Below, piece by piece: positions 55,269-64,000 of a DNA stretch of 64,000 nucleotides (the stretch's first letter is position 1; every line of letters starts with the position of its first letter). The stretch spans positions 1 to 64,000 of the forward strand of contig JAQUHB010000008.1 of assembly GCA_028683835.1 (NCBI GenBank), in the 5' to 3' direction. The position numbers and the translations under genes are program-made. The stretch comes from Sulfurimonadaceae bacterium (GTDB lineage: Bacteria > Campylobacterota > Campylobacteria > Campylobacterales > Sulfurimonadaceae). Under the pieces are notes generated by a model. The model saw nothing but the letters and a program-made list of their open reading frames with translations. It made no database searches and was not told where the DNA came from.

Positions 55269-55583
55269 ATGAATAAGGATAAACACAATATCTTCAAAAA
55301 TCTTATAGAACCTAAAGTAGGCGATGAGATCTTTAGCACTCTTTTAGAGCATAAAAATATCAAGATCGAGCTTATAAACTCCAACTCCGTCATATATGGA
55401 AAGAGTTATCAACAAGAACAAGATGAATGGATTCTTCTACTAGAAGGTGAAGCAACTTTAGAAGTTGAAGGCGTTGCACAGCTTTTAAAAACTGGAGATT
55501 ATCTTTTTATATCAGCACAAACCGTACATAGAGTTCTTTTTACAGATAAAAAAACTCTATGGCTTGCGATTCATGTTTTCTAA
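55269..55583 (+). CDS. Small cupin-domain protein
   Basis: The ~104-residue protein has a single conserved cupin beta-barrel: [22 protein letters not shown] forms the first metal-motif region (one Glu, few His) and [17 protein letters not shown] the second (His). Small cupins have varied roles, so no function is assigned. I used ATG 55269; a TTG at 55251 with AAAGGA upstream is possible. It overlaps the convergent chemoreceptor gene by four bases. Confidence 0.75.
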   Translation: MNKDKHNIFKNLIEPKVGDEIFSTLLEHKNIKIELINSNSVIYGKSYQQEQDEWILLLEGEATLEVEGVAQLLKTGDYLFISAQTVHRVLFTDKKTLWLAIHVF

Positions 55584-57169
55584 CTTCTAAACTCATCTAT
55601 TCTTGATTTAAGAGAATTTGCAACTTCTAGAAGTTTTGTAGATTCACTGTCTATCATATTAACGCTATTTTCATTTTGTCTTGAGTATTCATCTATTTGA
55701 TTGACTTTCTCAATAATCCACTCGATATTTTTTACTATTTCATGCATATCATCAAAAGATTTATCGGCTACCTCAAGTGAATAATTCATAGCATCAGAAG
55801 TGATATTTATTTTATTTTCAACATCAGATGAGATATCTGTCAAAGCTGATAAATTTGAAGCATTATGTCCCATACTGTCGCTCACATCATTGATAGACTG
55901 AACGATTGTTCCTATGCTTATTTCTATTTGCATAAGACTTTTTTGCGTGCGCTCTGCAAGTTTTCTCACCTCATCTGCTACAACGGCAAATCCACGACCA
56001 TGTTCTCCAGCACGCGCCGCTTCGATGGCCGCATTTAATGCTAAAAGATTTGTCTGATCTGCAATATCTTTGATGATATTGAGAACATCTTTTACATTAT
56101 TCGCATCACTTTTCAAACCCTCAAGTTGATGTGAAAGTTCAGTTTCAACTTCCATATACTGATCTACTTTATAAACAAGATTACTTAACGCATCTTTTGC
56201 AGTTAAAAGCTCTGCACTTGCAGATGAGATATGCTGTTGCGTTTCTTTGGTAACTTCAATCGATCGTCCTAATATCGTTTTAATCGAACCTGTTTTTTGT
56301 GTTGTTTGGTTTACGATATCTCGCTCTTTTGAGATACTTTTATTGATCAATTCTGCTTGATCCGACATATTTCTTGCTATGGAAGTATTTTTATCACCCA
56401 GATTTTTAACTTCATTTACAGTATCTTGGACAACTTCTATAAAACTGTTTACTGATGACGCGGCATATGCAAACTCATCTTTGCCTGAAGCTTGAATACG
56501 TTTTGTCAAATCTTTATCACCCTCAACCAAAGAATGTGCACGATTTCCAAGATCTTCAAGTGGAGCAATAATAGCCCTTGAAAAAAACCAGATCACAATA
56601 GCTACGAAAACAAAACATATCGCTAATAAATAAAGGAGTAAAGTCACTTGGGTATGCTTAATCTCAGCATCATTTCCCTCTAATGAAACTGTCATATCCA
56701 TAACACCCAACACATCGCCTTTTTGGACATTACCATGACACTGCAGACATTTTTCATCTGCAATAAGAGGTTTTAAGAGACGTATCGAATGATGAGGATT
56801 TTGCAATTCTATAGTAGTGGATTTTTTAGTATTAAAGACATCAAGCACTGCACTGTCTTGACTTACTTTATCAGCAAGTCCAAAAAGCTCGATCACTTTT
56901 GAAGATTTTGAAACACTGATATTATCGACTCCAGTGATAATATGCTGCGATTCTTTAAGAGTATCGTTAACAACGGCTGGGTCTCCGGAAATCATACTTC
57001 TAGAAAGTGTTTGAAAAACAGAACCACTCAACATCTGTAAAGATTTTTGAGCTGTTTGATTGGAAAAAGCATTAAATGTAGCTGAAAGATAGACATAAAT
57101 TCCTAAAATACCAAATAAACTAATCACGATAGTAGAAAACATAATTTTTGATTTTACCGTTGAAAGCAT
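55580..57169 (-). CDS. Methyl-accepting chemotaxis protein with periplasmic haem motif
   Basis: The 529-residue chemoreceptor has two transmembrane helices (residues ~8-28 and ~165-190), a periplasmic domain between them, HAMP (residues ~190-245) and the cytoplasmic signalling hairpin with the conserved tip sequence [20 protein letters not shown] near residue 380. The periplasmic domain contains CLQCH at residues 141-145, a c-type haem attachment motif, set in [20 protein letters not shown], which fits the DUF3365/Tll0287-like haem domains. It probably senses redox or gas. Chemotaxis signalling to CheA/CheW is expected; none is in this window. Confidence 0.88.
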   Translation of the reverse strand: MLSTVKSKIMFSTIVISLFGILGIYVYLSATFNAFSNQTAQKSLQMLSGSVFQTLSRSMISGDPAVVNDTLKESQHIITGVDNISVSKSSKVIELFGLADKVSQDSAVLDVFNTKKSTTIELQNPHHSIRLLKPLIADEKCLQCHGNVQKGDVLGVMDMTVSLEGNDAEIKHTQVTLLLYLLAICFVFVAIVIWFFSRAIIAPLEDLGNRAHSLVEGDKDLTKRIQASGKDEFAYAASSVNSFIEVVQDTVNEVKNLGDKNTSIARNMSDQAELINKSISKERDIVNQTTQKTGSIKTILGRSIEVTKETQQHISSASAELLTAKDALSNLVYKVDQYMEVETELSHQLEGLKSDANNVKDVLNIIKDIADQTNLLALNAAIEAARAGEHGRGFAVVADEVRKLAERTQKSLMQIEISIGTIVQSINDVSDSMGHNASNLSALTDISSDVENKINITSDAMNYSLEVADKSFDDMHEIVKNIEWIIEKVNQIDEYSRQNENSVNMIDSESTKLLEVANSLKSRIDEFRS

Positions 57170-57274
57170 TTTAAATCCCTATTTATTTCATTGGACATTA
57201 TTGTAGCACATCGAAAGCTATATTAAAAGAAGAATTTAGTACAATCCTACCATAAAATAATAAGGTTGATAGAT

Positions 57275-58354
57275 ATGAGTACACGTATTTTAAATTTAGT
57301 GAAACCTGGTGTATTATCCGGTGATGATGTCAGTAAAGTTTACAATGCCGCTAAAGTGCTAGGATTTGCTATACCTGCTGTAAACGTTGTTGGTACAGAT
57401 TCTATCAATGCTGTTTTAGAAGCTGCAAAGATTGTGAATTCTCCTGTTATTATCCAATTTTCAAATGGCGGTTCAAGTTATTATGCTGGAAAAGGTATAA
57501 GCAACGAAAATGAAAAAGCAGCGATTGTCGGTGCTATCTCAGGGGCCAAACATGTACATCTTATGGCTGAAGCATATGGCATTCCTGTTATCCTCCATAC
57601 AGATCACGCAGCGAAAAAACTTCTCCCTTGGATAGATGGTTTACTTGATGCGAGTGAAGCGCATTTTCAAGCAACTGGAAAACCACTTTTTAGTTCACAC
57701 ATGCTTGATCTTTCGGAAGAGCCGATAGAAGAAAATATTGCTATATGTAAAGAGTATCTCAAACGTATGGACAAGATCGGAATGACTTTGGAAATCGAGC
57801 TTGGTGTTACAGGCGGAGAAGAGGATGGCGTAGATAACTCTCATCTTGATAACGCTTTGCTTTATACTCAGCCTGAAGAGGTCGCTTATGCATATGAGCA
57901 ACTTTTAGAAGTAAGTCCTAGATTTACTATTGCTGCTTCATTTGGAAATGTTCACGGAGTTTATAAGCCAGGGAATGTTGTCCTGACTCCAAAAATCCTT
58001 GATAACTCTCAAAAATATATTCAAGAGAAATTCAATACTGCGGAAAAACCTGTAAATTTTGTATTTCATGGTGGAAGCGGTTCAACTTTAGAAGAGATCC
58101 GCGAAGCAATTAGCTATGGTGTTATCAAGATGAACATCGACACAGATACACAGTGGGCTACTTGGATCGGTGTAAAAGAGTACGCTGAGAAGTATCATGA
58201 TTACCTACAAGGTCAAATCGGAAATCCAGAGGGTGAAGAGAAACCAAATAAAAAATATTATGATCCAAGAAAATGGCTGAGAGCTGGGCAAGAAACGCTT
58301 GTAAAACGCGTGAAAGAGGCATTTACTGACCTAAATGGTTTAGATCGAAACTAA
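57275..58354 (+). CDS. fba: Fructose-bisphosphate aldolase, class II
   Basis: This zinc-dependent aldolase interconverts fructose-1,6-bisphosphate and two triose phosphates in the cytoplasm. The 359-residue protein has the HTDHAAKKLLPW zinc-ligand stretch near residue 108, HGVYKPGNV and HGGSGSTLEE phosphate-binding motifs. I chose ATG 57275 with AAGG upstream; a TTG nine bases earlier is possible. Its proximity to the PEB4-type gene matches the peb4-fba neighbourhood in Campylobacter jejuni. The 3' end overlaps the convergent gene by 15 bases. Confidence 0.95.
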   Translation: MSTRILNLVKPGVLSGDDVSKVYNAAKVLGFAIPAVNVVGTDSINAVLEAAKIVNSPVIIQFSNGGSSYYAGKGISNENEKAAIVGAISGAKHVHLMAEAYGIPVILHTDHAAKKLLPWIDGLLDASEAHFQATGKPLFSSHMLDLSEEPIEENIAICKEYLKRMDKIGMTLEIELGVTGGEEDGVDNSHLDNALLYTQPEEVAYAYEQLLEVSPRFTIAASFGNVHGVYKPGNVVLTPKILDNSQKYIQEKFNTAEKPVNFVFHGGSGSTLEEIREAISYGVIKMNIDTDTQWATWIGVKEYAEKYHDYLQGQIGNPEGEEKPNKKYYDPRKWLRAGQETLVKRVKEAFTDLNGLDRN

Positions 58355-59233
58355 TCCTTTATACTTATAACGTTCCAACATACTTGCATTTCCGGTGGTT
58401 CCGCCGCTGTGAATGTAAAGTATCTCTTCATCGGTTTGCTCCAATAGCATCTTCCAAAGTTTTGGTGCATATACTAAATCAAAAACTATTCCCGCCTCTA
58501 GAAGCCTTGTATATAAGTCGAAAAACTCTTTATATGGCTTTGCAAAATGGTATTTTTTCTCAGATTCTAAGATTATTAAATTATTCGGTATTTTCTCTAA
58601 TGCTGACATTTGCTCTAAAAGATAAGCTTTATCTCCAATAGTTGGAGTCGTATAGACTTTATATTCTGGCAATGCAAGAGCCAGATAAAGAGCTGTCGTT
58701 CCAGTTCCTGCTGGAGTTGCTAGACTTCGTACACTCGTAGGGCACTTCGCATGTAAGGCAGAGTCAAGTATCTCTTTTGCCAGTTCTTCTACACCAACTC
58801 TTGCGCTTTGATCCGCTCCACCTTGATGCACGACAAAAGTTTTTTCATCCAAATTCAAAGTTAATGTTGCTATAAAATCTCGATACAAGTGATCATCTAA
58901 CTCTTTGTGAATCATATCAAGAGAAAGGGCCTGAGCATAGTTGGAGTCTGAGTTTTCTTTTATATGCAAAGGTTTTGTATAGTATTCAAAGACCCAGCCT
59001 TTTTTGTTACACAGTGCTGCAAGGGAAAGCATAGCGTTGGATTGAGTGCCACCATAAGAAATTATTTTGGTGAGATTTTCGCTTGGAGTATTGATAAGTG
59101 CATAGAGTTTTCTATATTTGTTTCCGCTGAGATAGGGATCTAGTAGATCATCACGTTTGACATAGAAAGTTCTTCCATCGAAAATAAACTTTTCGATGGA
59201 AGAGAGAGAGCTGTTATTTTTTTGCTGGAACAA
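58340..59233 (-). CDS. PLP-dependent D-cysteine desulfhydrase/ACC deaminase-like protein
   Basis: The 297-residue enzyme is a fold-type II PLP protein. LSGNKYRKLYAL near residues 34-45 has the Schiff-base Lys, YGGTQSNAML binds the phosphate side, and TPAGTGTTALYLAL and SGGTTGNASM are the glycine-rich motifs. This matches the ACC deaminase/D-cysteine desulfhydrase family, which takes D-cysteine or similar amines. The only reasonable start is TTG 59233, overlapping the PEB4-type gene by 20 bases. Confidence 0.85.
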   Translation of the reverse strand: MFQQKNNSSLSSIEKFIFDGRTFYVKRDDLLDPYLSGNKYRKLYALINTPSENLTKIISYGGTQSNAMLSLAALCNKKGWVFEYYTKPLHIKENSDSNYAQALSLDMIHKELDDHLYRDFIATLTLNLDEKTFVVHQGGADQSARVGVEELAKEILDSALHAKCPTSVRSLATPAGTGTTALYLALALPEYKVYTTPTIGDKAYLLEQMSALEKIPNNLIILESEKKYHFAKPYKEFFDLYTRLLEAGIVFDLVYAPKLWKMLLEQTDEEILYIHSGGTTGNASMLERYKYKGLVSI

Positions 59234-60056
59234 TTTTCGCAGTTTTTTGTAGATCTTGCATTTTTGCTTGAACTACAGTCTTAAACTTGTCCATTTTTAG
59301 GCGTTGTGCTATAAAGTTTTTCACTTCACTTAACGCTAACATACGCGCAGGTTTTTTCTCTTTTAGGTAAATAACATGGTATCCAAATTCACTTTTTACA
59401 GGCGTAGTAGTAATAGTTCCTACATTCATACTAAATACAGCTTTATCAAAAGCTGGAACCATCTGACCTTGAGCAAACGTACCTAAATCTCCACCTTTTG
59501 GAGCAGAAGGACCTGTCGAACTTGTTTTAGCTAAAGCCATAAATTTAGTTTCTAAATCAGCAGCTTTTAAATATTTTAGCTGGCTGATAATTTTGTTTGC
59601 TTCGTCTTCAGTTTTTACTAAAATGTGGTAAGCATGAACACTCTCTTTTTCTTGGAATTCAGCTTTATTTTTGTTGTAATAATCACTGATCTCTTTGTCT
59701 GTTACACTCACTTTATCAGCGACTTTCTTTTGCCAGATTTGAACTGCCAATCTTTTTTTAACTTGTTCACTCACTTTTGTGAATTCATCTTTAAACTCTT
59801 TGCTTTTTTCTATACCTTGCTTTTTAGCATCATCATAAACAACCTCTTGCATCACCATCTCTTGAAGAATACGCTGACCCAATTCTTGTTGTTTGTCTTG
59901 AGGTAAAGATGTGAATCTTCCCTGAGTTGCTTGCATCAAAGCTTCATTGACTTCATCTGAAGTAATAGCTTTACCATTTACAGTTACTAATGTGTTTGCA
60001 CTTAACGTTGCTGCAACTAATACTGCAGAACTTAAAACTCTTTGTACTAAATTCAT
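59214..60056 (-). CDS. PEB4/SurA-type periplasmic peptidyl-prolyl isomerase
   Basis: The 280-residue precursor has a signal peptide (ending ATLSA), a SurA-like N-terminal chaperone domain (residues ~25-135) and a parvulin-type rotamase domain (residues ~140-245) with HAYHILVKTEDEANKI and GGDLGTFAQGQMVPAFDKAV. A short basic tail ends PAKK. This matches PEB4/CBF2 of Campylobacter jejuni, which folds outer-membrane proteins. The neighbouring fba gene is also adjacent in Campylobacter. Confidence 0.9.
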   Translation of the reverse strand: MNLVQRVLSSAVLVAATLSANTLVTVNGKAITSDEVNEALMQATQGRFTSLPQDKQQELGQRILQEMVMQEVVYDDAKKQGIEKSKEFKDEFTKVSEQVKKRLAVQIWQKKVADKVSVTDKEISDYYNKNKAEFQEKESVHAYHILVKTEDEANKIISQLKYLKAADLETKFMALAKTSSTGPSAPKGGDLGTFAQGQMVPAFDKAVFSMNVGTITTTPVKSEFGYHVIYLKEKKPARMLALSEVKNFIAQRLKMDKFKTVVQAKMQDLQKTAKIVPAKK

Positions 60057-60110
60057 CTATTCCCTTTTTTTCTTAGTTAAAGTATTTTAATAGGATTATA
60101 CCAACAATTA

Positions 60111-62072
60111 TTAAACAAAATTATCTATCGTGCTCTTTGTCATAAACTTTTCACTTAAATATCGATCGATCACTTGAAGCAAAAACTCTCTATCAATTGG
60201 CTTTGCCAAATGTGCATCCAAACCTGCACTGAGTATTCTCTCTCTATCCCCTGAAAGAGCATGTGCCGTCAGAGCAATAACTGGCGTAAAAACTCTTCGT
60301 TTTTTATCATACTCTTTAATCAGTCGGGTAGCGACGATCCCATCCATAACCGGCATATCTATATCCATCAATACGAGATCGAAATCTTCCTTTAAGAACA
60401 TATCAATGGCAATTTGCCCATTAAGAGCTGTTGAAACATTGTAATTTTTTTGCTCAAGAATAGTTTTTAGAAGCTTCTGATTGATCTCATTATCTTCAGC
60501 CACTAAAATTTTCGCTGTATACAAGCTAGAATCTGGAGACTTAAATGATGAATGCTTGATTTGTTCTTTTGGAATCTTTTTCCAGATAACTTTGAGTACA
60601 TCATAGAGTTTGTTAGGTAACAAAGGCAATACCACAAATCCCTCTATCTTATCAGCAGCAGCAGCCTCATACCTCTTTTTTGCATCTTTATGACCAACTT
60701 GGATTATTTGTAAGTTCGGATAATATGCTTTGATAGCATCTGCCCGTGAGGAACTGATATGATCGGTCAAAATAAAAAATGCTGTAGCACTGCTAAGCTC
60801 TCTATGAGCCAACCCATCGATCTCGACAACTTCTACTTCAAACTTTTTGAGGTAATTTTCAAGTACTTTAAGTTGTATACTAGAACCGCTTTCTTCTGCC
60901 CAAACACATACTTTAGTTCCATGAACAAACTCATATGGAGTCTTTTCTTCTATCTTGTGCAAAATCTCAAAATAAAAACGACTTCCTTTTCCAAGCTGAC
61001 TTTTTACTTTTAACTGAGAGTTTAAAAGAGTTAATAACTTATGAGAAAGATTTAGCCCAATACCTATCCCCTCTTGTGCTATTCTTTGTTTATCATAAAT
61101 AGCCGCAAACGGCCTTAATATACTTTTCATTCTATCTTGAGAAATACCGATGCCATTATCACTAACAGAATATTCTACCATGACATTATCATTGTTATAT
61201 CTTGCTTTAAGTTCAACGATAATCTTTCCATCTGCATTTTTAGAATATTTGATTGCGTTTGATATAAGATTTGAAAGAACTTTTTTTATCTTATCAAAAT
61301 CTCCTAACATCACTTGAGGAAGGTGTGGATCAATCAGAAAAAATATTTGTTGATTATGATTTTCCACTACAACACTGTATTCGCTTGAAAATCTTTCGAA
61401 CTCTTCAAAAGGTTTAAAGAGCACCTCTTTTTGGAGGGCAACACCACTCTCGATTTGCATCAGTTCTAAAAGATTTTCTATATTGCTCATCATCATATGC
61501 GCACTGTTGTCTATATTGAGAAGGTATTCTTTTTGAGACTTATCTAAATTCGTATCTTTTAAAAGTTCTGTATAGCCGATGATGCTATTCATCGGTGTTC
61601 TAAATTCATGCGAGATATTTGTCAAGAATTGTTTTTTTAAACTTTCAAAATATGCATGCGCCTTTTTAGCTCTTTCTATAATAAATTGATTTTCAAGCAA
61701 GAGAAGATGTAAAACGACACCGTTTAAGGCAAAACTTTGCAATCTTAAACTACATAAAATAATCTCTCCGGTTTTGTTTTTGATATTAATACAGTGGTCT
61801 TGCCCCTCTTCAATGTGTTGAATCCAATCATAATGCGTAACATCAACACACCCCTCTTTTGGTTCAACAAGTTTTGTCATATCATTATGATATGCATTCA
61901 AAAATTCATCATAGGTTTCAAATCCCAACGCTTCATAAGTTGAATAGTTACAACCTAAAAGTTCACCATTATCATCTAAAATAAAAAATAGATGCTTTTC
62001 AAGTTTAGCGAAGGCTATGATAACTTCAGCGTGATCTGGGAACTGTTCAATTACTTTAGTAAATCCTTGCAT
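60111..62072 (-). CDS. Hybrid histidine kinase with C-terminal receiver
   Basis: The 653-residue cytoplasmic protein has no membrane segment. Residues ~20-140 look like a PAS domain (HLFFILDDNGELLGCNYSTYEALGF). HisKA follows with ISHEFRTPMNSI near residue 175, then an HATPase with NLISNAIKYSKN and DNGIGISQD. A second response-like domain (residues ~400-500, degenerate) precedes a complete receiver at the end (residues ~515-640) with phosphoacceptor Asp in VLMDIDMP. It starts one base after the stop of the upstream kinase gene. Input ligand unknown. Confidence 0.88.
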   Translation of the reverse strand: MQGFTKVIEQFPDHAEVIIAFAKLEKHLFFILDDNGELLGCNYSTYEALGFETYDEFLNAYHNDMTKLVEPKEGCVDVTHYDWIQHIEEGQDHCINIKNKTGEIILCSLRLQSFALNGVVLHLLLLENQFIIERAKKAHAYFESLKKQFLTNISHEFRTPMNSIIGYTELLKDTNLDKSQKEYLLNIDNSAHMMMSNIENLLELMQIESGVALQKEVLFKPFEEFERFSSEYSVVVENHNQQIFFLIDPHLPQVMLGDFDKIKKVLSNLISNAIKYSKNADGKIIVELKARYNNDNVMVEYSVSDNGIGISQDRMKSILRPFAAIYDKQRIAQEGIGIGLNLSHKLLTLLNSQLKVKSQLGKGSRFYFEILHKIEEKTPYEFVHGTKVCVWAEESGSSIQLKVLENYLKKFEVEVVEIDGLAHRELSSATAFFILTDHISSSRADAIKAYYPNLQIIQVGHKDAKKRYEAAAADKIEGFVVLPLLPNKLYDVLKVIWKKIPKEQIKHSSFKSPDSSLYTAKILVAEDNEINQKLLKTILEQKNYNVSTALNGQIAIDMFLKEDFDLVLMDIDMPVMDGIVATRLIKEYDKKRRVFTPVIALTAHALSGDRERILSAGLDAHLAKPIDREFLLQVIDRYLSEKFMTKSTIDNFV

Positions 62073-62073
62073 A

Positions 62074-64000
62074 TTACACCATCATTTCTAAAAGATATTT
62101 ATTCAAAATTAAATCTAATTTATTTCTTGTAAGCGGCTTAGAAAGATAATCATCTAAACCTGCTCTTAGTAATCTTTCCCTATCCCCTTCCATTGCCAGT
62201 GCTGTAACTGCGATGATAGGCATCGTATGTCCATTTTTAACAAGATGTTCTTTGATCTCTTTTGTTGCGATCACCCCATCTTTTATTGGCATATCTATAT
62301 CCATAAAAACAATATCAAAATCTTTATGGTTGCAGATATCAACAGCTTCCTGTCCATTTGACGCCGTTACTACGTTAATATTATATTCCTGCAACAAGAT
62401 TTTTATAAGTCTTTGATTGATCAGATTGTCTTCGACAACTAAAGCTAACATCCCTGATTTGATCTGTTTTTGTACCGCTTTTTTCTCATCACTACGTAAG
62501 AAAAGTTTATCAAGGTGTTCAAAAAGATTTGCAGGTAATAAAGGCTTCTTTATAACTTCATTCACAAGGTTTTTAACCTCATCACGTAAAGACTCACCTA
62601 TATCAAGCATAAAAACCACAGGCACTTTTTTAGGATATTGATTAAAGTCTGTAATCCATGTAAGATTTGACTGTGACGCTACAATATATAAAGCATCTAT
62701 ATCATTATAAAGTTCTTTATCGAGAATATTGACTTTTGTAGCACCCATCGAAAAAGAACGTAAGTATGTCGTTAAAAGATTTGCATCATCAATTTTACTT
62801 TCATCAAGAAGTAAAACTTTAACATTTTTATGAGGAATCATTGCAAAAGAGTATCCACTGTATCGTGCAAAGTCGAGTGAAAATGAGAAGACAGACCCGA
62901 TTCCATCTTCACTTTGAATTTTAAGTTCCCCACCCAAAAGAGCAACTAGACCATAAGAAAGACTGAGTCCAACACCAAGTCTCTGATCTGGCTGATCCGA
63001 AGAGATAAAAGGCTGAGTAATTTCTGAAAGTCGGTTTACCGATATCCCTTTGCCATTATCTTTTACACTAAATCCTATACTACATCCGCCATTAGGATTT
63101 TTTTTGAGCAGTTTTATTTCTACAATGATTTTACCATCTCTCGCAGTAAACTTGATAGCATTTTGAACAAGGGAGTTAATAATTTGCCTTATTTTATGGA
63201 TATCACCTTCAAGCATTTTTGGAATTTTTGGGTCCATAAAAAAACCTATATGCAACCCTTTTGCGTATCCCTCTTCTACAAAAAATGTGACAAGCTCTTT
63301 AATCTCATCGATCAAGGAAAATTCAACGTTATTGAGGCTCAAACGTCCGCTTTGAATCTGGGATAGGTCCAATAAAGCTTCTATATTTGACATCAAACTT
63401 TTCGCCGAGTTGTTTGTCATTTTCAGATATTCAGCTTGAGTAGGATTTAAATGACTTTTTTCAAGAAGATATAAAAAGCCAAGAATAGCATTCATAGGGG
63501 TGCGGAACTCATGTCCAATATTGGAGAGGATCTTTGTCTTAAGAGCCTCAATATCACTTGCTTTAGCTTTGGCTTCTTCAAGTTCAGTAACATTTTTGAG
63601 CTCTAAGATATAAAGCTCATTTTTTTCTCTTTTATATACTGTATTTTTTACTATAAAATTTAGTATTCGACCATCTTTACTCTTTGCTGTGACATAATGA
63701 TCATTTTTTTTATGGATGCGGATATAATCCATCCAACTTTTATCATCTTCAGTAAATATCTCTTCAGATTCTGAAATAAAAACTTCTCTAATACTTCCGT
63801 AACGATTTTTAAAATCCTTAATATTTTCAAATCCGAAAAGTTGAAAAAATGTTCCATTAGCACCAATATAACCACTCTGTTTATTGAAAAACAAAATTGT
63901 AGAATCATTCAGATCCAAAAGCTTATAAAAGAGTGTTTTATCTACAACTTCCTGCTCATCTAAAAAACTGGTAGTTATGCTATTTGTCTTACTGAAAAGT
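62074..64000 (-). CDS. Hybrid histidine kinase, N-terminus beyond the window
   Basis: The reading frame is open to the right edge, so the true start lies outside. Within the window are a PAS domain (STILFFNKQSGYIGANGTFF; FRFFIVKNTV-like linker), HisKA with GHEFRTPMNAILG, HATPase with LVQNAIKFTARDG and DNGKGIS, and a receiver at the C-terminal end with Asp in IVFMDIDMP and KPLT. The domain order is the same as in the kinase directly downstream, with clear sequence similarity, so they are tandem paralogues. A TTG at 63918 would be a false start; in-frame codons upstream show no stop. Confidence 0.87.
   Translation of the reverse strand, partial: LFSKTNSITTSFLDEQEVVDKTLFYKLLDLNDSTILFFNKQSGYIGANGTFFQLFGFENIKDFKNRYGSIREVFISESEEIFTEDDKSWMDYIRIHKKNDHYVTAKSKDGRILNFIVKNTVYKREKNELYILELKNVTELEEAKAKASDIEALKTKILSNIGHEFRTPMNAILGFLYLLEKSHLNPTQAEYLKMTNNSAKSLMSNIEALLDLSQIQSGRLSLNNVEFSLIDEIKELVTFFVEEGYAKGLHIGFFMDPKIPKMLEGDIHKIRQIINSLVQNAIKFTARDGKIIVEIKLLKKNPNGGCSIGFSVKDNGKGISVNRLSEITQPFISSDQPDQRLGVGLSLSYGLVALLGGELKIQSEDGIGSVFSFSLDFARYSGYSFAMIPHKNVKVLLLDESKIDDANLLTTYLRSFSMGATKVNILDKELYNDIDALYIVASQSNLTWITDFNQYPKKVPVVFMLDIGESLRDEVKNLVNEVIKKPLLPANLFEHLDKLFLRSDEKKAVQKQIKSGMLALVVEDNLINQRLIKILLQEYNINVVTASNGQEAVDICNHKDFDIVFMDIDMPIKDGVIATKEIKEHLVKNGHTMPIIAVTALAMEGDRERLLRAGLDDYLSKPLTRNKLDLILNKYLLEMMV

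Noticed and set aside
1-64000. tRNA, rRNA, CRISPR and insertion-sequence signatures
   Set aside because: Reading both strands by eye showed no cloverleaf-like segment, regular repeat array or transposase; I report none, but a covariance-model scan would be needed to exclude small RNAs.

Overview
The window is AT-rich chromosomal DNA (about 37% GC by eye) from a free-living member of the Campylobacterota (Epsilonproteobacteria). The closest fit is the Sulfurimonas/Sulfuricurvum type. Evidence is the core gene order fabZ-lpxA-clpX-mreB-mreC...carB and peb4 next to fba, both known from Campylobacter/Helicobacter relatives. A short Sua5-like protein, a UPF0323 lipoprotein, QueH and a large respiratory molybdoenzyme operon fit the same group. 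I see no rRNA, tRNA, CRISPR array or insertion sequence. Genes are densely packed, often with 1-20 base overlaps.

Layout. 0.15-3.4 kb: dbpA helicase, two unassigned small proteins, pyrF. 3.5-11.2 kb (minus strand): an acetate operon in the order outer-membrane porin, yjcH, actP, a cNMP/CBS/nucleotidyltransferase protein, a DEDDh exonuclease, acs. 11.4-16.95 kb: a tolC-aaeB-aaeX-aaeA-type efflux operon, with a divergent AraC/GyrI-type regulator. 16.95-18.8 kb: a two-component system. 18.9-21.9 kb: cyclophilin, a zinc-ribbon-like protein, queH, hexose-6-phosphate mutarotase. 21.97-26.98 kb: fabZ-lpxA-clpX-mreB-mreC-mipA, an envelope and cell-shape block. 27.0-31.6 kb: nikR and a divergent TonB-dependent receptor, then exbB-exbD-tonB. 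This accessory segment separates mreC from carB and carries two different receptor 3'-end remnants. 31.7-41.3 kb: carB, Sua5-like, UPF0323 lipoprotein, glutathionylspermidine-synthase-like protein, thioredoxin-like protein and batA-batB/C-batD. 41.3-44.7 kb: a 58-residue protein, an OlsF-like double acyltransferase and a CZB-GGDEF diguanylate cyclase.

44.8-52.7 kb (minus strand) is a seven-gene molybdoenzyme operon in the order FeS subunit, NrfD-type anchor, TAT-exported molybdopterin subunit, TorD-type chaperone, multi-cluster ferredoxin, a shikimate-dehydrogenase-like protein and an acidic protein. Its substrate cannot be read from sequence; the B-C-A order resembles tetrathionate and selenate reductase operons. 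52.9-55.2 kb: hisD, a periplasmic thioredoxin-like protein, aroK. 55.2-57.2 kb: a cupin and a chemoreceptor with a periplasmic haem-c motif. 57.3-60.1 kb: fba, a D-cysteine-desulfhydrase-like gene and a PEB4-type chaperone. 60.1-64 kb: two tandem hybrid histidine kinases, the second running off the right edge.

The most unusual signal is not a gene. The 12-base palindrome CTTACATGTAAG occurs perfectly at least six times, always inside coding sequence and only in the two reading frames that avoid its internal stop. Many near-copies accompany it. This looks like a dispersed, selected or amplified DNA word, for example an uptake-type or chromosome-organising signal. The second most interesting items are the rearranged receptor/exbBD/tonB segment and the degenerate AroE-like protein inside the molybdoenzyme operon.
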